NCBI RefSeq assembly: GCF_000375525.1
Contig: NZ_AQXC01000005.1
Location: 83,788 to 147,787 of the forward strand
Source: Corynebacterium propinquum DSM 44285
Lineage (GTDB): Bacteria; Actinomycetota; Actinomycetes; Mycobacteriales; Mycobacteriaceae
DNA length: 64,000 nt
Direction: 5' to 3'
Part shown: piece by piece, positions 60,741 through 64,000 of the stretch
Layout: every line of letters starts with the position of its first letter
How positions within the stretch are numbered: position 1 is the first letter of the stretch
The notes under the pieces: generated by a model
Databases searched by the model: none
The model's input: only the letters and a program-made list of their open reading frames with translations
What the model was told of the DNA's origin: nothing
Made by a program: the position numbers and the translations under genes

Positions 60741-62201
60741 TTAGGCAACGCCCCACTTTTCCCGCAGCTTCGCGATGGCTTCTTCTTTGCCCAACGGGCC
60801 GTGCTCCAAGCGCAATTCCTTCAGGTACGCCCACGCCTTACCGACCTCTGGGCCTGGTTCCAGCCCCAAGATTTCCATGATTTCGTTGCCGTCTAGATCC
60901 GGGCGCACGCGAGCTAGGTCTTCTTTTTCCTGAATCTCGTCGATACGCTCCAGCAAATTGTCATAGGCGCGGCCCAACCGACGAGCCTTCTTCTGGTTCC
61001 GCGTGGTGCAATCCGCCCGCACCAACTTATGCAAGCGGGGCAGTAGTGCACCAGCATCAGTCACGTAACGACGCACCGCGGAATCAGTCCACTCACCCTC
61101 GCTGAAGCCGTGGAAACGCATATGCAAAAACACCAAATTCGCGATGTCTTCAATCACGGCCTTCGGATACTTCAGCTTCCGCAACCGCTTCCGCGTCATT
61201 TTCGCGCCGACCACCTCGTGGTGATGGAAACTCACCCCACCGCCCGGCTTTTTCGCGCGCGTGGCTGGCTTGCCGATGTCATGGAGCAACGCCGCCCAAC
61301 GCAGCACCAGATCCGGCGAATGCTCGTCATCCTCGAGATCAATTGCCTGCTGCAACACGGTCAACGAGTGCTTGTACACATCTTTGTGTTGCAGGTGCTC
61401 GTCTGGTTCCATCGCCAGCGCGGGGATCTCCGGCAGAATGTGCTCGGCCAATCCTGTCTCCACCAGCACTTCGATGCCAGCCACCGGGTTGGCCCCCGCC
61501 ATCAGCTTGTCTAGTTCCACCTGCACGCGCTCGGCAGTAATACGCTTAATCTCACCGGCCATGTCCCGCATCGCCGCGCGCACCCGGTCGGCAATGCGCA
61601 GTTCCAACTGGGACACAAACCGCGCAGCACGCAACATGCGCAGCGGATCATCGCGGAAAGAAATCTCCGGGGAATCCGGCGTGTCCAACACCCCAGCGAC
61701 CATGTCGGCGAAACCACCCACCGGGTCATGGAACCGGCCAGTGATCACGTTCGGGTCGTCGTCGGCAAGAGTTAATTCCACGGCCATGGCATTGACCTTG
61801 AAATCGCGGCGGATCAGATCACCATCGAGGGTGTCACCAAACTCCACGACGGGATTACGGGAATCACCATCGTAGGCATCGGAACGAAACGTCGTCAGCT
61901 CAATCTGTTCGCCCTTTTTCACAGCAGAAACCGTGCCAAACGCGATGCCGGTGTCCCAGACGGTCTCAGCCCACTCATCCAAGATTGGCTTCACAACCTC
62001 CGGGCGGGCATCGGTAGTGAAATCGAGATCATGGCCCAGACGTGACAGCATGGCATCGCGGACCGAACCGCCAACCAAAAACAGCTGATAACCGGCAGCA
62101 TCAAAACGCTGCACCAATCCTGCTAAGAGCGGGGAAAGCTCGCGGACGGCTTCGGTGGCACGTGCTAACAAAGCAATCTGCTGGGTGTCTGAAGAATTCA
62201 C
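60741..62201 (-). CDS. pcnA: CCA tRNA nucleotidyltransferase with HD domain
   Basis: 486 aa from GTG 62201; an in-frame ATG at 62255 would add 18 residues crossing the divergent promoter. It adds or repairs the 3' CCA of tRNAs. [27 protein letters not shown] is the nucleotidyltransferase core with the catalytic Asp pair, [10 protein letters not shown] the RNA-binding part and [16 protein letters not shown] an HD phosphohydrolase domain (actinobacterial type). TAGACT seven bases before the GTG and the lack of a ribosome binding site suggest a leaderless mRNA. Confidence 0.9.
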   Translation of the reverse strand: MNSSDTQQIALLARATEAVRELSPLLAGLVQRFDAAGYQLFLVGGSVRDAMLSRLGHDLDFTTDARPEVVKPILDEWAETVWDTGIAFGTVSAVKKGEQIELTTFRSDAYDGDSRNPVVEFGDTLDGDLIRRDFKVNAMAVELTLADDDPNVITGRFHDPVGGFADMVAGVLDTPDSPEISFRDDPLRMLRAARFVSQLELRIADRVRAAMRDMAGEIKRITAERVQVELDKLMAGANPVAGIEVLVETGLAEHILPEIPALAMEPDEHLQHKDVYKHSLTVLQQAIDLEDDEHSPDLVLRWAALLHDIGKPATRAKKPGGGVSFHHHEVVGAKMTRKRLRKLKYPKAVIEDIANLVFLHMRFHGFSEGEWTDSAVRRYVTDAGALLPRLHKLVRADCTTRNQKKARRLGRAYDNLLERIDEIQEKEDLARVRPDLDGNEIMEILGLEPGPEVGKAWAYLKELRLEHGPLGKEEAIAKLREKWGVA

Positions 62202-62229
62202 CCCCGTTAGTCTACTACGATCATCTGTA
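62202..62229. promoter_or_regulatory. Overlapping divergent leaderless promoters (pcnA / NUDIX)
   Basis: Only 28 bases separate the two divergent starts. TACGAT (62216-62221) is eight bases before the NUDIX ATG, and TAGACT on the other strand is seven bases before the pcnA GTG. Neither gene has a ribosome binding site. Both -10 boxes lie in the same short interval, so the two transcripts must begin at or near the start codons. Confidence 0.6.
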
Positions 62230-63066
62230 ATGACTAACGAGGAAAAAAGCCACAAAAGTCGACGCCGACGCCGGCGTCGCCCGGCCGCACAGAAGGGAGG
62301 TCACAATCCCGCCGGCGGCAATACTGATGCTGCACAAAACACGGACGAGAACTCCGGGAAAAAACGCGCACAACCTGCGCAGAAACACCACGCACGCAAA
62401 CAGGGCAAGCAACACTCGTCCAAGCAGCAAAGTTCCAAGCAGCAGTCGTCGAAGCAACACTCGTCGAAGCAGCGAACATCCAAGCAAGCGTCACAACAAC
62501 ACCCCAAACACGCCAACAAGAACGCCCATCCGCGCAGGGGCCACAGTTCCCAGCGTTCTGTCATGGAAACCCGCACGGAAACGTCCGCGGGTGGTTTGGT
62601 GCTATCCGGGCTTGCAGAGGCGGTCGCGGAGAACGGCACGGTTGATCTCTCCAGCATTTATGTGGCCTTGATTGGCCGTCTGGACCGGCGGGGCCGTCTG
62701 TTGTGGTCCATGCCGAAGGGCCACGTCGAACCGGATGAGGAGCATACGCTGACCGCCGAGCGGGAAGTGTGGGAGGAAACAGGAATCCACGGCGAGGTAT
62801 TCGAGAACTTAGGTGTGATTGATTACTGGTTCGTCTCCGACGGCGTGCGCATCCACAAAACGGTGCACCATCACCTGTTGCGCTTCGTCGACGGTTGGCT
62901 GAACGACGAAGACCCGGAGGTCACGGAGGTGGCGTGGATTCCGGCTTCCGAGCTGATGGAGCGTCTCGCGTATGCCGACGAGCGGAAATTAGCCCGCAGG
63001 GCACACGATTTGCTGCCGGAGTTGGCGCGAGCAGAAAAAGAGGCGGGAAGGATCACCCCGCGATGA
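62230..63066 (+). CDS. NUDIX hydrolase with basic repeat N-terminus
   Basis: 278 aa from ATG 62230 (longer frame from 62155 is inside pcnA's 5' part). Residues ~1-115 are a very basic, low-complexity region with [10 protein letters not shown] repeats (62415-62480) and many Lys/His/Gln. The NUDIX box [23 protein letters not shown] (~160-182) fits Gx5Ex7REUxEExGU exactly. It would hydrolyse a nucleoside diphosphate derivative; the basic tail suggests nucleic-acid or ribosome contact. This gene follows pcnA divergently in many actinobacteria near oriC. Its stop overlaps the next start (ATGA). Confidence 0.9.
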   Translation: MTNEEKSHKSRRRRRRRPAAQKGGHNPAGGNTDAAQNTDENSGKKRAQPAQKHHARKQGKQHSSKQQSSKQQSSKQHSSKQRTSKQASQQHPKHANKNAHPRRGHSSQRSVMETRTETSAGGLVLSGLAEAVAENGTVDLSSIYVALIGRLDRRGRLLWSMPKGHVEPDEEHTLTAEREVWEETGIHGEVFENLGVIDYWFVSDGVRIHKTVHHHLLRFVDGWLNDEDPEVTEVAWIPASELMERLAYADERKLARRAHDLLPELARAEKEAGRITPR

Positions 63067-64000
63067 GCCGGCCTGCTGCTTTCTCGGCGTTGTTGCTGGT
63101 AGCTGCTCTGCCTGGTGTCATTGCTGCCCCGGCCGCGATCGCCGCACCCGAGCCAGTGCCGGTCTCACCGGAGAAATCCGAGTTGTGGGGCTTGCCGCAT
63201 GACCCGCTTGCCGACGACGACGTCAGTTTGTCTTTGTCCTCCCTGGAAGAAATCGCCTCTGGTGCTTCCGCTACCACGCCGGTGGGTGTGGGCGAGCAGC
63301 TGCAGGCTCAATTCCGGATTGATAATCGCTCGGCATCGGAGCTCAGCGACGTCCAGGTGACAGTGCGCCGGGCTGATGCTGTGAATTCTGCAGACGAGGC
63401 GCAGGCTGCCCTGGCGCACAGTGATTTCCCGTATTGGGGCAATGCTGTGAATCTGGCTTCGGTGGCGCCGAATAGTTCCACTAGCGCGTCGATGGATATT
63501 TCTACGGCGTTGGCGGATTCGCCGTCGTTAAGCATCACGCAACCGGGCGCGTATCCGGTATTGTTCACGCTCACCGGCTTTCAGGATGGGGACCCGGTGC
63601 ATTTAGCCAGCGAGAGACTGGTGTTGCGTGTGGAAGGGCCGGCTGACGAGGGGTTCGCAGCGAACGATTTCACGGCGGACGATTTCACGGCAGACGACTT
63701 CACGGTGGAAGACACCGTGGCTAACAACAGCGCTGAAAATACCGCAGAAAACTCCGAGCGCGGGTTTTCTGTCATCGTCCCGGTCTCCGCCCAGATCGAC
63801 CCGGTGCCGGGCGCCACGGGTGATGATCCGCTGATCGTGCGCTCGGAGGATTTCACCACACAGATTTCCGCCGGTGGGCGTTTATATGAACTCGTCGAGG
63901 CATACCGCAACCATGATCTCGATGGCGCAGCGTGCATGGCACTCGACCCTGCGGTGGTGAACATGGCCGCACGGATGACCGAGGGTTATTACGTCAATGA
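63063..64000 (+). CDS. Large exported protein, N-terminal part (DUF6049-like; runs off right edge)
   Basis: The frame is open from ATG 63063 to the window edge, 312 codons. The signal peptide [24 protein letters not shown] is followed by beta-sandwich-like segments ([25 protein letters not shown]). An acidic repeat [15 protein letters not shown] (63667-63711; DNA units of 15 bases) lies near residue 203. By gene order (between NUDIX and mviN/murJ in actinobacteria) it is probably the DUF6049 protein, a secreted/anchored protein of unknown role near cell-wall genes. The call rests on order and signal peptide. Confidence 0.75.
   Translation, partial: MSRPAAFSALLLVAALPGVIAAPAAIAAPEPVPVSPEKSELWGLPHDPLADDDVSLSLSSLEEIASGASATTPVGVGEQLQAQFRIDNRSASELSDVQVTVRRADAVNSADEAQAALAHSDFPYWGNAVNLASVAPNSSTSASMDISTALADSPSLSITQPGAYPVLFTLTGFQDGDPVHLASERLVLRVEGPADEGFAANDFTADDFTADDFTVEDTVANNSAENTAENSERGFSVIVPVSAQIDPVPGATGDDPLIVRSEDFTTQISAGGRLYELVEAYRNHDLDGAACMALDPAVVNMAARMTEGYYVN

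Overview
The window reads as a Corynebacterium chromosome (or a very close relative). The evidence is moderately high GC, a narKGHJI operon divergent from a mog-type gene, a fused trpCF inside trpEGD-CF-B-A, Tat/Sec surface proteins with C-terminal membrane anchors, candidate leaderless promoters, and the gene order pcnA - NUDIX - large exported protein at the right end, which in actinobacteria leads towards parAB and oriC. Four exact 16-bp parS sites (24.7, 49.6, 53.9 and 59.3 kb) independently place the window near the replication origin.

Layout. 1-5 kb: the N-terminal half of a sensor histidine kinase leaving the left edge, divergent from a two-gene unit for a large fibronectin-like surface protein and a secreted trypsin-like protease. 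5.1-11.9 kb: an AT-rich accessory region bounded by duplicated segments. It holds a broken IS3-family element, then a compact four-gene cassette: a 20-residue peptide ending in Cys behind a near-perfect ribosome binding site, an E1/ThiF/MccB-like adenylating enzyme with an N-terminal peptide-clamp-like domain, a cytoplasmic protein resembling oligopeptide-binding (SBP_bac_5) proteins, and an MFS exporter. I read this as a ribosomally made, modified peptide (RiPP) cluster distantly like microcin C or pantocin. The substrate and the use of an OppA-like protein do not fit any family I know. A small membrane protein, a lipoprotein and a second duplication follow, up to ogt.

12-26 kb: ogt, a fluoride-channel crcB pair, the respiratory nitrate reductase operon with its nitrate/nitrite transporter, a molybdopterin-type gene, a flavin monooxygenase-like enzyme and a Fic-domain protein with repeats in front of it. 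26-40 kb: a leftward locus of surface-anchored repeat proteins (choice-of-anchor M / TIGR03769 type) around a metal ABC transporter whose ZnuA-like binding protein carries an inserted copy of the same surface domain. Two paralogous large surface proteins have the same promoter layout with a shared Zur-like box, so the locus is probably a metal (zinc) acquisition system.

40-46 kb: an ABC exporter pair, a YuiF-type antiporter-family permease, a decayed IS3-family relic and a small PH-like membrane protein. 45.3-49.6 kb: histidine degradation genes hutG (leftward) and hutH-hutI (rightward), with no hutU nearby. 49.7-56.8 kb: the complete tryptophan operon, closed by a strong terminator. 56.9-64 kb: a dicarboxylate/glutamate-type symporter, an SdpI-like protein, a Tat-exported Rieske protein, azlCD, pcnA, a NUDIX hydrolase and the start of a large exported protein leaving the right edge. 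All function calls are from reading the sequence; no database search was run.
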